Assembly (NCBI RefSeq): GCF_029892845.1
Contig: NZ_JARXVT010000003.1
Coordinates: forward strand, 1-64,000
Length of the DNA stretch: 64,000 bases
Direction: 5' to 3'
From: Aurantimicrobium minutum
Lineage (GTDB): Bacteria > Actinomycetota > Actinomycetes > Actinomycetales > Microbacteriaceae
The stretch's first letter is position 1, and every line of letters starts with the position of its first letter. Shown one piece after another: positions 24,534 to 33,388 of this stretch. The position numbers were made by a program, and so were the translations under genes. Below the pieces are notes generated by a model. It had not been told where the DNA came from, did not search any database, and was given only the letters and a program-made list of their open reading frames with translations.

Positions 24534-25252
24534 TTCGCTACATGCTCCAAAGATCGAAGGGTTCGTTCCAAATGCCACTGGGTATAGGCAGAGACCAAGG
24601 CAGATGCCTTGCTCCAATTCTGCTGGGTATGAGCCTCTGCCGCATCCCACTCGCCACGAACAAGTGCATCCAGAAGAAGTACGACGTCTGGAACGATGTG
24701 TGGAGCACCGGGAGGCGCACACTTCACACAGACCATTCCACCAAGTTGAACGACAAAACTTTCGTGCGGGCCCACTTCGCCACAACGAGCACAGCTATCA
24801 AATGTGGGAGCCCACCCTGCCAAGCTCAACGCACGCAAAAGATAAGAATCCAAAGTGAGTTCGGTCGGGTGCTCTTGACGAGAGAGTGAGCGCAAGGCTC
24901 CCACCAGCAGCAGGTACTGCTGCGGGGAGCCTTCTAGCTCGGTCACCTTGTCGGCGGTTTCAACCATCACGCTGGCCGCGGTGAATCGTGGATAGTCATC
25001 CACAATGTCAGCACCATAGGACGCGATGGTTTCTGCCTGCTGAATAGTGTCCAAGCTTCGGCCTTCATAGAACTGAATGTCTGCGACCATGAAGGGCTCT
25101 AAGCGAGCACCGAACTTGGACGACGTTCTACGCACACCCTTGGCAACGGCACGAACCTTGCCATGGCCCTTGGTCAGAAGGGTGACAATACGATCTGCTT
25201 CACCGAGTTTGTGGGTGCGTAGCACCACTCCCTCGTCGCGATAAGTGGGCAT
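24530..25252 (-). CDS. recO: DNA repair protein RecO
   Basis: ATG 25252 shares one base with the stop of the TRIC gene and starts [20 protein letters not shown], the standard RecO opening; 240 residues. The N-terminal OB fold covers about 1-80, then a helical domain with a zinc-finger-like CARC...CVKC pair (about residues 150-180). RecO loads RecA on SSB-coated DNA in the RecFOR route. An uninterrupted coupled run continues into uppS. Confidence 0.93.
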   Translation of the reverse strand: MPTYRDEGVVLRTHKLGEADRIVTLLTKGHGKVRAVAKGVRRTSSKFGARLEPFMVADIQFYEGRSLDTIQQAETIASYGADIVDDYPRFTAASVMVETADKVTELEGSPQQYLLLVGALRSLSRQEHPTELTLDSYLLRALSLAGWAPTFDSCARCGEVGPHESFVVQLGGMVCVKCAPPGAPHIVPDVVLLLDALVRGEWDAAEAHTQQNWSKASALVSAYTQWHLERTLRSLEHVAK

Positions 25253-25959
25253 TACAGGTCTCGTTGAACGTCGACAGGCCCAGTCAAATCGGTTGGTCGC
25301 ACAAGCTTGGGATTGCGCAAAGACTTCAACATGCGCTGCTCTGGAAGTGACCACCCGAAACGCACTGCCAAAAGTCTCAAGACAGTTGTGACAGCAACGC
25401 TGACGGGAACACTAATTTCTAAACCGATATTTGCTTCATTGAATCCGAGCAAGACAATAGATCCCGCTGTCGCCGCGATGGCGTAGAGAGAACCCACGTG
25501 CATGACTGAGATAGGCATGTTGAGCAGGAGGTCGCGAATGAAACCTCCACCCACAGCAGTGATCACGCCGACAAAGAGTGCGGGAACAAAGGGCAAACCA
25601 GAAACCAAGGCAGCGGTCGTTCCGAGTGCGCCAAACAACCCCAAAGCCAATGCGTCAAGAACAGTAATCAGCCAGTCAATGCGACGGAAGATTCTCGCCA
25701 AAAACATACCGAGCAGGGCAGCAACAAGAGCAGTGAGGATGTACCAATTCTCGGTGAGAGCAATGGGGAGACGATTGAGCAGGATGTCACGGAGGAATCC
25801 TCCGCCCAACCCAGTTGCAATACCGATAACTGCAACACCAAACAGGTCAAGTTTGCGATCACGGAAACCCGATGCGTAAATAGCGCCCTGCAGACTTGCA
25901 ACACCAATAGCAAGACCGTTCACCCAAACGGGAACATCTATAGGCTCTGCAATCAGCAT
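25252..25959 (-). CDS. TRIC-type cation channel / UPF0126 membrane protein
   Basis: 235 residues with two repeats of three membrane helices. Each repeat carries the glycine-rich [10 protein letters not shown] and [10 protein letters not shown] motif, the signature of the prokaryotic TRIC (YadS/UPF0126) family, trimeric monovalent cation channels. The ligand or role in this organism is not known. It is first in the run recO-uppS and onward. Confidence 0.9.
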   Translation of the reverse strand: MLIAEPIDVPVWVNGLAIGVASLQGAIYASGFRDRKLDLFGVAVIGIATGLGGGFLRDILLNRLPIALTENWYILTALVAALLGMFLARIFRRIDWLITVLDALALGLFGALGTTAALVSGLPFVPALFVGVITAVGGGFIRDLLLNMPISVMHVGSLYAIAATAGSIVLLGFNEANIGLEISVPVSVAVTTVLRLLAVRFGWSLPEQRMLKSLRNPKLVRPTDLTGPVDVQRDL

Positions 25960-26018
25960 GAGTACAGGCTACGCCTGAGTAACCTCACAAGCGCTGTGCC
26001 ACCTCATGCAAGCTCAAA

Positions 26019-27203
26019 CTATTGAGGGATATAGGTTCCTGAAATAACGAAAACGTCAGAGGTAGTCAGTGTCACCGGAGAGTTGTGGTCAAACATCACC
26101 TGTTGAGATCCGCTGTCGTAGGTCAGTTCCAAGATGTTACTGCCCGCATCCGCGTAGCCGTGCAGCGTAAAGTCGTGTCCAGATGAGGTATCCGTGATGC
26201 GGCCTTCACTGGTTGAGTATCCGTACTTTGAGGCAAATGGCAGAGTCACGTAATACTGACCAGTTCCAAAACCGGTGATGTTCGTCATAACCACCGTCAC
26301 GTTGAAGAAAACGGTTGCACCGGTTCGTACATAAGCACCGTAGAACATCGGTGCGCCGTTAAATGTTGGCTGCGTGCCAGAGATCGTTCCGCCACCGAGC
26401 GTGTATGGCAGCTCAACAGGGGCAAACGCCGGTCCGACTGGTCCTTGAACTCCCTGAATACCTTGAGCTCCTTGAGGACCGGCAGGGCCTTGAAGCTGAG
26501 CAGAAGTTTGAGTTGTTCCATCTGGGAACTTAATCCCCCGGGAAGGTACAAGGAATCCTAGATCTCCACGGTTACCAATTGAGATGTCCTGACCAGAAAC
26601 TATCGACTCGAGGCCGGTCGAGGTCAAACGAATGTTCCCGATTCGAAGTGAGTCTGCACCGTCAACGAGAAGACTTCCGTTGTCCACGGCAATGCCTGTT
26701 TGGACACCGGTTGTGGTGTCTTGGATGTAAATAGTCCCTGGGCCTAATTGAAGGCTTTTCCAGCGCTTATCTGGAAGCCCGAGTGTGTAGAAGTTGTCTA
26801 CCGCAGGAACAACATTCCCTGAGATTGAAGCTAGGGTCGATGCGTCACACACACCGGTAGCACCTGTTGCTCCAGTTGCTCCAGTAGCACCGGTGGGGCC
26901 AGGAGTTCCATTAGTGCCGTCTGTGCCGTTAGTGCCGTTAGTGCCGTTGGTACCGTTAGTGCCGTCAGTCCCATTGGTACCGTTAGTGCCATTGGTACCG
27001 TTTGTGCCGTCAGTGCCATTGGTACCGTTTGTACCGTTAGCGCCATCGGTACCGTCAATTCCGTCGACACCGTCAAAGCAAACACCAGTTGAAGATGTTG
27101 GCGAAGAGACATTTGAGGCATTAAGCCCTACCCCTAAGCCAAAAACTATTCCTGCCCCAGTAACTGCCGCAATTGACGCGACAAATACATCTCTAGTCCC
27201 CAT
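26019..27203 (-). CDS. Collagen-like repeat surface protein
   Basis: 394 residues. A hydrophobic N-terminal helix (about 8-28, VASIAAVTGAGIVFGLGVGL) acts as a membrane anchor or signal. A Gly-X-Y tract follows: first GTN/GTD triplets (about 48-100), then GPTGATGATGATG. A middle part (about 115-235) has short beta phrases that resemble phage tail/tail-spike repeats (NFYTLGLPDKRWKSLQLG; GIKFPDGTTQTSA). A second short collagen block (GPAGPQGAQGIQGVQGPVG) precedes a C-terminal beta domain of about 130 residues. It is probably secreted or surface-bound and trimeric; role unknown. The repeat DNA may vary in length between strains. Confidence 0.8.
   Translation of the reverse strand: MGTRDVFVASIAAVTGAGIVFGLGVGLNASNVSSPTSSTGVCFDGVDGIDGTDGANGTNGTNGTDGTNGTNGTNGTNGTDGTNGTNGTNGTNGTDGTNGTPGPTGATGATGATGATGVCDASTLASISGNVVPAVDNFYTLGLPDKRWKSLQLGPGTIYIQDTTTGVQTGIAVDNGSLLVDGADSLRIGNIRLTSTGLESIVSGQDISIGNRGDLGFLVPSRGIKFPDGTTQTSAQLQGPAGPQGAQGIQGVQGPVGPAFAPVELPYTLGGGTISGTQPTFNGAPMFYGAYVRTGATVFFNVTVVMTNITGFGTGQYYVTLPFASKYGYSTSEGRITDTSSGHDFTLHGYADAGSNILELTYDSGSQQVMFDHNSPVTLTTSDVFVISGTYIPQ
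26852..27060. repeat. Tandem collagen-type (GTN/GAT) coding repeats
   Basis: From about 26905 to 27060 the DNA repeats a 9-bp unit, coding GTN or GTD on the minus strand, many times with small third-base changes. From 26852 to 26904 it repeats units coding GAT. The array is in frame in the collagen-like gene. Confidence 0.85.
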
Positions 27204-27239
27204 ACCTCGAGACTAGACCCAGAGTGTGGTCTCAGTGAA

Positions 27240-28838
27240 TTACGCCAACTCAATGAGGTCGGCATATTCCTTGTTCCAGTGGTCTTCAATACCATCGGGC
27301 AAGATCAACACACGTTCAGGGTTGAGCGCTTCAACGGCACCGGGGTCGTGAGAGACCAAGACAACGGAACCCTTATAGCTGGCCAGGGCACCTAGGATCT
27401 CCTCACGAGAAACAGGATCCAAGTTGTTAGTGGGCTCGTCCAAGAGCAAAACGTTGGCACTCGAAACTACGAGCATGGCTAATGCCAGACGCGTCTTCTC
27501 GCCACCGGAGAGAACCCCCGCAGGCTTGAGAACGTCATCACCGGAGAACAGGAAGGAACCCAGCACCTTGCGGCACTCTGTCTCTGTCATGTGTGCTGCA
27601 GCAGAAACCATGTTCTGAAGAACCGAGTCCTGCACGCGCAGAGTTTCGTGCTCCTGGGCGTAGTAGCCGACCTTGAGGCCATGGCCTTCGATGACTTCAC
27701 CGGTGTCGGGCTTGTCCACGCCCGCAAGAATGCGCAGAAGAGTGGTTTTTCCGGCTCCGTTGAATCCCAAGATGACCACGCGAGAGCCACGGTCAATGGC
27801 GAGGTCTACAGCGGTGAAAATCTCCAGTGAACCATAGGAACGAGACAGGTCAGTTGCCATCAGGGGGGTCTTGCCACAGGGAGCAGGATCCGGGAAGCGC
27901 AGCTTCGCCACCTTGTCGCTCATGCGAACTTCATCAAGACCGGCCAGGAGTGTTTCAGCACGACGAGCCATCTGCTTTGCTGCCACAGCACCTGAAGCAC
28001 GAGCACCCATCTTGGCAGCCTGAGTTTGAAGCGTTGTTGCCTTCTGTTCAGCATTGGCACGTTCACGCTTGCGGCGCTGTTCGTCCTGTTCGCGCTGCTT
28101 CTGGTAGTTCTTCCAGCTCATGTTGTAGACGTCAATGACTTGACGGTTAGCGTCGAGATAGAACACGCGGTTCACCGTTTCGCCGACAAGCTCAACATCG
28201 TGACTGATGATGATCAATCCACCTTGGTAGCCCTTGAGGAATTCACGCAGCCAGACAACCGAGTCTGCATCCAAGTGGTTCGTGGGCTCATCGAGGAGCA
28301 TTGTTTCCGCTCCGGAGAACAAAATACGTGCCAGTTCAATACGTCGACGCTGACCACCCGAGAGCGTCTTCAGAGGCTGTTCGAGAATACGATCAGGAAG
28401 TTTGAGGTTAGAAGCAATAGAGGCAGCTTCCGCCTCAGCGGCATAACCACCGAGAGCATCAAAGCGGTCAGCGAGTTCGCCATACTTACGCATTGCTTCG
28501 GCGGCGACCTTTTCATCAGCATCACCCATGAGCATGCTGCTCTCGGCCATCCCCTGAACCAGGGATCCGAGGCCACGTGCGTTGAGAATACGGGTGCGAG
28601 CAAGCTCTTCAGGGTCACCGGAGCGAGGATCCTGCGGGAGATAACCAATCTCTCCGCCGACCTCAATGAGGCCACCAGCTGGTTGCAGATCGCCTGCGAG
28701 TGTTTTTGTCAACGTGGTCTTGCCGGCACCATTACGGCCGACCAACCCAATCTTGTCTCCGTTGGAAACACGGAAGGAAACTTCCGACATCAGCACTCGG
28801 GCGCCTACGCGCAGCTCAAGGTCTTGGACGTTGAGCAC
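27240..28838 (-). CDS. ABC-F family ATPase
   Basis: 532 residues with two nucleotide-binding domains and no membrane helices. Walker A motifs are GLVGRNGAGKTT (about 36) and ILGFNGAGKTT (about 355). The signatures are LSGGQRRRIELAR and LSGGEKTRLALAM, with LLDEPTNHLD and LLDEPTNNLD after them. A charged helical linker (about 240-300) separates the domains. ABC-F proteins act on the ribosome, either as translation factors or for antibiotic protection. Which one is not clear; it is the common actinobacterial type. The start is a GTG. Confidence 0.9.
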   Translation of the reverse strand: MLNVQDLELRVGARVLMSEVSFRVSNGDKIGLVGRNGAGKTTLTKTLAGDLQPAGGLIEVGGEIGYLPQDPRSGDPEELARTRILNARGLGSLVQGMAESSMLMGDADEKVAAEAMRKYGELADRFDALGGYAAEAEAASIASNLKLPDRILEQPLKTLSGGQRRRIELARILFSGAETMLLDEPTNHLDADSVVWLREFLKGYQGGLIIISHDVELVGETVNRVFYLDANRQVIDVYNMSWKNYQKQREQDEQRRKRERANAEQKATTLQTQAAKMGARASGAVAAKQMARRAETLLAGLDEVRMSDKVAKLRFPDPAPCGKTPLMATDLSRSYGSLEIFTAVDLAIDRGSRVVILGFNGAGKTTLLRILAGVDKPDTGEVIEGHGLKVGYYAQEHETLRVQDSVLQNMVSAAAHMTETECRKVLGSFLFSGDDVLKPAGVLSGGEKTRLALAMLVVSSANVLLLDEPTNNLDPVSREEILGALASYKGSVVLVSHDPGAVEALNPERVLILPDGIEDHWNKEYADLIELA

Positions 28839-28866
28839 AGGCTTTTCCCGATTCTTTGGTACATCT

Positions 28867-28905
28867 TGGCTAAGCCATAAGGCTCATTACTTCCTTTAGT
28901 ATATT
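28867..28905 (+). promoter_or_regulatory. bioY promoter region with small palindrome
   Basis: TGGCT-A-AGCCA (28867-28877) is a perfect 5-1-5 palindrome. TAGTAT (28897-28902), overlapping TATATT (28900-28905), sits right before the bioY ATG at 28909. No Shine-Dalgarno fits between, so the transcript is probably leaderless, starting at or near the A of the ATG. The palindrome might be an operator for biotin control. Confidence 0.45.
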
Positions 28906-28908
28906 TCT

Positions 28909-29511
28909 ATGTCGAACATCACTCTTGCTGCTTCACGTCCTGTGCTCGTTGACCGTCTCGGTTCACGCACTCTCGTTACCGATGTTGCCCTCATTGCTGC
29001 TGGTGCAGCTCTGACCGCGGGCGCAGCACAGCTGGTTATCCCTATGTGGCCTGTGCCCATCACGGGACAGACCTTCGCGGTGCTGTTCGTCGGTGCAACC
29101 CTCGGTTCTCTCCGTGGTGCACTCTCCATGCTCTTGTACGTCGGCCTCGGCGTAGCCGGTCTTCCCATCTTCGCTGAAGGTGGTGCAGGTCTTGAAAAGC
29201 TTGCTGGCCCTACCGGTGGTTACATGATTGGTTTCGTTCTGGCAGCAGCTCTTGTTGGTTGGCTTGCACAGAAGGAGTGGGACCGTAAGGTTCTCGGTAC
29301 CATCGGTGCATTCCTAGCTGGAACCGCCGTCATCTACGCAGTAGGTCTCCCCTGGCTCTCTGTTGCTCTCGGTCAGCTGGGTTACCCCAACGACCTGAGC
29401 GCAACTCTCCAGGCAGGTCTCTACCCCTTCATTCCAGGTGACCTGCTCAAGGCCCTGGCTGCAGGTGGACTGCTTCCTCTCGTGTGGAAGCTCAGCACCC
29501 GCACCAAGTAA
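28909..29511 (+). CDS. bioY: Biotin transporter BioY
   Basis: 200 residues with about six membrane helices, the substrate-binding (S) component of an ECF-type biotin importer. It has the BioY motif in MWPVPITGQTFAVLFVGATLGSLRGALS and, later, GGYMIGFVLAAALVGWLA. No bioM/bioN energising genes are adjacent, so it works alone or with a shared ECF module. It is divergent from the ABC-F gene and ends in a strong hairpin. Confidence 0.93.
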   Translation: MSNITLAASRPVLVDRLGSRTLVTDVALIAAGAALTAGAAQLVIPMWPVPITGQTFAVLFVGATLGSLRGALSMLLYVGLGVAGLPIFAEGGAGLEKLAGPTGGYMIGFVLAAALVGWLAQKEWDRKVLGTIGAFLAGTAVIYAVGLPWLSVALGQLGYPNDLSATLQAGLYPFIPGDLLKALAAGGLLPLVWKLSTRTK

Positions 29512-29525
29512 GGCAGTTTTCAACA

Positions 29526-29563
29526 CGAAAGCCCCTGACGAATGTCAGGGGCTTTCGCTTTAT
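29526..29563 (+). terminator. bioY terminator
   Basis: Stem CGAAAGCCCCTGAC (29526-29539) and GTCAGGGGCTTTCG (29544-29557), loop of 4 and then CTTTAT. Because the stem is flanked by A/T on both sides it may also work for metB on the other strand. Confidence 0.88.
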
Positions 29564-29633
29564 ACAGGTGAAATGTCGCAGGGGTGCGACGAACAGATCA
29601 ACCTGTAGGTCTTTGCGTATTCGCGAGTACTGA

Positions 29634-30785
29634 TTACAGCAGAGAATCCAGTGCTTGCGCAAGGTCTTCGATGAGGTCATCGATATCCTCGATGCCCACA
29701 CTGATGCGAACGAGGTTCGCAGGAACTTCAAGAGCAGTGCCTTCGACAGAGTGGTGAGTCATGAGACCTGGGTGTTCAATGAGGGATTCAACCCCACCCA
29801 ATGAAGGGGCAAGAATGAAAAGGTTCGTGCGTGTAGTCAGCGCAGTTGCTGCCTTCTCTCCCCCAGCAAGCTGAATCGACATCATGCCGCCAAAGAGAGA
29901 CATCTGACGCTTGGCCACGTCGTGACCAGGGTGAGAAGTAAGACCTGGATAAAGAATACGCTCAACGGCCTTGTGGCTTTCAAACCGTTCAGCCAATGCC
30001 AACGCGTTGCTGGAGTGACGCTCCATCCGCACACCGAGCGTCTTGATTCCACGCATGGTCAGATAGGCATCAAATGGTGAGGAAATAGCGCCCAGCCAGT
30101 TCTGAATCTGAGCAACTTTTTCTGCAAGCTCAGCATCTTTGAGAACAATGGCGCCACCCACAACGTCGCTGTGCCCACCGAGGTATTTAGTGGTGGAGTG
30201 CAAAACAACGTCAGCGCCGAGCTCAAGTGGGCGCTGCAGTGCTGGTGTGGCAAAGGTGTTATCTACGAGAACCAGCGCACCGTGCTTGTGGGCAATGTTT
30301 GAAACGCCTTCAATGTCCACGATGGTCATCATGGGGTTGGTGGGTGTTTCAATGCGCACCACGCGGGGCTTGGTGGTCTTGATGATCTCCTCGACAGAGG
30401 TGAGATCAGTGAAGTCGATGCACGAGTTAGTTACACCCCAGGCACCATAAACCTGTTCAATAGCGCGGTAGGAACCACCGTAGGCGTCATTACCCAGCAC
30501 GATGTGGTCACCCGGCTTCAGAACAGCACGAAGGAAGGCATCTTCGGCTGCCATGCCACTCGCGAAGGAGTAGGACATCAATCCACCCTCAAGCGAGGTC
30601 AGGTTCTCTTGCAGAGCTGTGCGGGTGGGGTTATCACAGCGAGAGTATTCAAAACCATTCAGGGGCGTTCCAGCGACCTCTTGCTCGAATGTCGAGGAGA
30701 GATAGATGGGCGGGACAACAGCACCTGTGGTGGGGTCTGAGGTTTGTCCTGCGTGAATTGACCGCGTATTGAATCCCTGAGGCAT
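29634..30785 (-). CDS. metB: Cystathionine gamma-synthase
   Basis: 383 residues of the Cys/Met-metabolism PLP family. The PLP lysine is in [16 protein letters not shown] (about residue 200). Earlier features are [10 protein letters not shown] and [13 protein letters not shown] at the N-terminus, [11 protein letters not shown] and [11 protein letters not shown] before the lysine. It joins an activated homoserine with cysteine to give cystathionine in methionine synthesis; gamma-lyase or O-acetylhomoserine sulfhydrylase activity cannot be ruled out by sequence alone. It follows the Suf genes on the same strand after a gap of 70 bp with a small hairpin. Confidence 0.85.
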   Translation of the reverse strand: MPQGFNTRSIHAGQTSDPTTGAVVPPIYLSSTFEQEVAGTPLNGFEYSRCDNPTRTALQENLTSLEGGLMSYSFASGMAAEDAFLRAVLKPGDHIVLGNDAYGGSYRAIEQVYGAWGVTNSCIDFTDLTSVEEIIKTTKPRVVRIETPTNPMMTIVDIEGVSNIAHKHGALVLVDNTFATPALQRPLELGADVVLHSTTKYLGGHSDVVGGAIVLKDAELAEKVAQIQNWLGAISSPFDAYLTMRGIKTLGVRMERHSSNALALAERFESHKAVERILYPGLTSHPGHDVAKRQMSLFGGMMSIQLAGGEKAATALTTRTNLFILAPSLGGVESLIEHPGLMTHHSVEGTALEVPANLVRISVGIEDIDDLIEDLAQALDSLL

Positions 30786-30806
30786 GTTCTCAGGCTAAAC
30801 GTTCAC

Positions 30807-30828
30807 AAGAAATTGTGAAAAATTTCTT
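30807..30828. promoter_or_regulatory. AT-rich hairpin between sufT and metB
   Basis: AAGAAATT (30807-30814) and AATTTCTT (30821-30828) form an 8-bp stem with a 6-nt loop, 21 bp before the metB start. It may be a weak terminator for suf or an operator for metB. The function is not established. Confidence 0.35.
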
Positions 30829-30852
30829 CCAAGAATTGTTACGACGAACTGG

Positions 30853-30866
30853 TCTCTATATAGAGA
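30853..30866. repeat. 14-bp palindrome spanning the sufT stop codon
   Basis: TCTCTAT/ATAGAGA is perfectly symmetric and includes the last codons and the TAG stop of sufT. It may simply reflect the codons (FSI-stop), or act as an operator for metB. Confidence 0.4.
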
Positions 30867-31185
30867 ATCCGAGGGCTCGCATCATTTCGCGGCCGTCGTC
30901 GGTGATCTTCTCAGGTCCCCATGGTGGCATCCACACCCAGTTGATACGGAATGCATCAACGACCTTATCCAGTGCTTCAGCGGTCTGCTCTTCAATCACA
31001 TCGGTGAGAGGGCAACCAGCACTGGTCAGAGTCATGTGAATGATCAGTGCATCATTCTCGTCATCCCACTTGAGGTCATAGATGAGCCCCAGGTCAACAA
31101 TGTTGATACCTAGTTCGGGGTCCATGACCTCTTTGAGTGCATCAATGCACTCGTTGTAGCGTTCATCAGAGAGCTCAGAGGACAT
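30856..31185 (-). CDS. sufT: SufT, DUF59/MIP18-type iron-sulfur assembly factor
   Basis: 109 residues. The DUF59 fold carries VMDPELGINIVDLGLIYDL and the reactive Cys in TLTSAGCPLTDVIEEQ, with IRINWVWMPPW-like conserved Trp/Pro near the end. It helps mature iron-sulfur proteins. It closes the Suf operon, 2 bp after the sufC stop. Confidence 0.92.
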   Translation of the reverse strand: MSSELSDERYNECIDALKEVMDPELGINIVDLGLIYDLKWDDENDALIIHMTLTSAGCPLTDVIEEQTAEALDKVVDAFRINWVWMPPWGPEKITDDGREMMRALGFSI

Positions 31186-31187
31186 TG

Positions 31188-31943
31188 TTAGGCAATCTCG
31201 AGGTAACGGTCGTAACCCTCAGATTCGAGGCGATCAGCGAGCTCGGGGCCGCCTTCTTCAGCAACCTTGCCGTTGACGAATACGTGAACGAACTCAGGCT
31301 TGATGTAACGAAGAATGCGTGTGTAGTGAGTAATCAGCAGCACACCCATGTCTGAGTTCTCCTTGGCACGGTTCACGCCTTCAGAAACGATCTTGAGTGC
31401 GTCTACGTCCAAACCAGAATCAGTCTCATCCAGTACAGCAAACTTGGGCTTGAGCAGTTCGAGCTGAAGAATCTCGTGACGCTTCTTCTCTCCACCCGAG
31501 AAGCCTTCGTTGACGTTGCGTTCAGCAAAGCTGGAGTCCATCTTGAGGTTCGCCATTGATTCGCGAACATCCTTGATCCAGTTACGCAGAGACGGTGCTT
31601 CACCATCAATGGCGGTCTTTGCGGTGCGGAGGAAGTTGGTGACTGTCACACCAGGGATCTCAACGGGGTACTGCATGGCCAAGAACAGGCCAGCCTTGGC
31701 ACGTTCGTCCACGCTCATCTCGAGCACATCAACGCCATCGAGAGTGATGGAACCGCTGTCCACGGTGTACTTGGGGTGTCCTGCGATTGTGTAAGCCAGG
31801 GTCGACTTTCCTGAACCGTTAGGTCCCATGATCGCGTGGGTCTCACCCGAGTTGATCTCAAGGTTGACGCCGCGCAGAATCTGCTTGGTGCCCTGGTCGG
31901 TCTCGACGCTAACGTGCAGGTCGGTGATCTTCAGAGTTGACAT
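31188..31943 (-). CDS. sufC: SufC, ATPase of the SufBCD complex
   Basis: 251 residues. Walker A is GPNGSGKSTLAY, the signature is FSGGEKKRHEILQ, and Walker B is FAVLDETDSGLD. It hydrolyses ATP to drive cluster building on the SufBD scaffold. It lies 3 bp after the Rieske ferredoxin gene. No fused domain is present. Confidence 0.95.
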   Translation of the reverse strand: MSTLKITDLHVSVETDQGTKQILRGVNLEINSGETHAIMGPNGSGKSTLAYTIAGHPKYTVDSGSITLDGVDVLEMSVDERAKAGLFLAMQYPVEIPGVTVTNFLRTAKTAIDGEAPSLRNWIKDVRESMANLKMDSSFAERNVNEGFSGGEKKRHEILQLELLKPKFAVLDETDSGLDVDALKIVSEGVNRAKENSDMGVLLITHYTRILRYIKPEFVHVFVNGKVAEEGGPELADRLESEGYDRYLEIA

Positions 31944-31946
31944 GGC

Positions 31947-32273
31947 TTAGATCTCTTTCGTGACGGTGGGGTCAATGAAAATCTCGCCGTCGATGACATC
32001 GACGACAAAAACGGGAACGGGTTCGTAGGCAGGCAACGTCAGTGGCTTGCCGGTGGTGAGTTCAAACTTGGAGCCGTGAGCCCAGCATTCAAGGGTGTCG
32101 TCTTCGACGAACCCTTCAGAGAGGGAAATATCTCCGTGCGTGCAGGTGTCACCAATGGCGTGGATATCTCCAGCTGCGTCAAGAACGAGTGCAACGGGAA
32201 TGCCGCCCACAACAACCTTCTTGGCTTGGTTGAGCACGAGCTCACTTGCAGCACATACCTTTTCAGCAGCCAT
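31947..32273 (-). CDS. Rieske-type [2Fe-2S] ferredoxin in suf operon
   Basis: 108 residues. The Rieske ligands are CTHGDISL and CWAHGSKF, a CxH...CxxH pair. It resembles the small non-heme ferredoxins found between sufD and sufC in actinobacteria, which may give electrons for cluster assembly or carry a cluster. Stop and start codons of the neighbours touch: it shares one base with the sufD stop. Confidence 0.9.
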   Translation of the reverse strand: MAAEKVCAASELVLNQAKKVVVGGIPVALVLDAAGDIHAIGDTCTHGDISLSEGFVEDDTLECWAHGSKFELTTGKPLTLPAYEPVPVFVVDVIDGEIFIDPTVTKEI

Positions 32274-33388
32274 TACTTCACTCCTGCTTCGAGTTCGGCG
32301 TTGAGGGAAGCCTCAATGCGCTCAGCCAGAGCAGGAACACCGAGCTGCTGAACAACTTCATTCAAGAATCCACGAACGACCAGTCGGCGTGCTTCTTCTT
32401 CACTAATGCCGCGGGCCTGGAGATAGAAGAGCTGCTCGTCATCGAAACGACCAGTTGCTGACGCGTGACCAGCACCTGCAATATCGCCGGTTTCAATCTC
32501 GAGGTTAGGAATCGAGTCAGCACGTGTGCCCTCGGTGAGCATGAGGTTACGGTTCTGCTCATAGGAGTCAGTGCCGGTTGCCTTGTTGCCGATGAGGACG
32601 TCACCGATCCAGACTGTGCGAGCACCCTTGCCCTGCAGTGCACCCTTGTAGGTAACACGGCTCTTGGACTGGGGTGCGTCGTGGTTAACGTAGACCTGCT
32701 GCTCGATGTGCTGGTGCGCATCTGCGAAGTAGACACCGAGCATGTTGACCGAAGAACCATCTTCAGCCAAAACGGTGGAAGGGTTCACGCGAATAACTTC
32801 TCCAGTCAGCGAGACAACGCTGTGCTGAAGTGATGCATTGCGACCCACACGCGAGAAGTGGCTAGCTAAGTGCAGTGCGTCATCGTTCCATTCCTGGACA
32901 GAGATGACGTTGAGCTGCGCTTCAGCACCGACGAGAATCTCGACGTTCTCAACCAGACGAGCATCTCCGTTGTTCTGAAGAACAACAGTTCCCTTAGAGA
33001 ACGGTGCTGCCTCAATCACAATGTGAGCTGCGCGGTGAGTGGTGCCGAGTGCATCACGAGTAATCGTGATCTCGGAGACATCTTCAGACGTGACAGAAAC
33101 CAGAAGAACCTCGGTAGCAGCTGCCCACGCATTGGCAGAAGCCTTGTCTTCGGGAAGGCCAGCGGAACCAACACGTGGGTCAGAAACAGGAATCCACGAG
33201 AGGGATACTCCAGCTGTTTCTGAAGCGGTGTAGTCAAAGCGCGAGCCATCGAGATCGCCAGCAATGAGTTCCTGCAGCTTGGCTACAGGGGTGAACTTCC
33301 AGTCGAGTTCACGACCGGTCACGGCCTCAAAATCGGCTGGATTAGTGGATTTCGGGCGCGCAGAACGAACTTGTACGGGAACAGTCAC
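32273..33388 (-). CDS. sufD: SufD scaffold subunit
   Basis: 371 residues of the SufB/SufD beta-helix family. The C-terminal core has RVTYKGALQGKGARTVWIGDVLIGNKA, with SIPNLEIETGDIAGAGHASATG and DEQLFYLQARGISEEEARRL near the end. It pairs with SufB and SufC to form the cluster-building complex. It follows sufB with no gap. Confidence 0.93.
   Translation of the reverse strand: MTVPVQVRSARPKSTNPADFEAVTGRELDWKFTPVAKLQELIAGDLDGSRFDYTASETAGVSLSWIPVSDPRVGSAGLPEDKASANAWAAATEVLLVSVTSEDVSEITITRDALGTTHRAAHIVIEAAPFSKGTVVLQNNGDARLVENVEILVGAEAQLNVISVQEWNDDALHLASHFSRVGRNASLQHSVVSLTGEVIRVNPSTVLAEDGSSVNMLGVYFADAHQHIEQQVYVNHDAPQSKSRVTYKGALQGKGARTVWIGDVLIGNKATGTDSYEQNRNLMLTEGTRADSIPNLEIETGDIAGAGHASATGRFDDEQLFYLQARGISEEEARRLVVRGFLNEVVQQLGVPALAERIEASLNAELEAGVK

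Noticed and set aside
26852-27060. Regularly spaced repeats that could suggest a CRISPR or satellite array
   Set aside because: The units are 9 bp, continuous and in frame with a protein-coding gene, with no spacers and no cas genes.
26794-27216. Long open frame on the plus strand rich in VPLVPL repeats
   Set aside because: It is the antisense of the collagen-like repeats; the repeat keeps several frames open. No ribosome site or family match.
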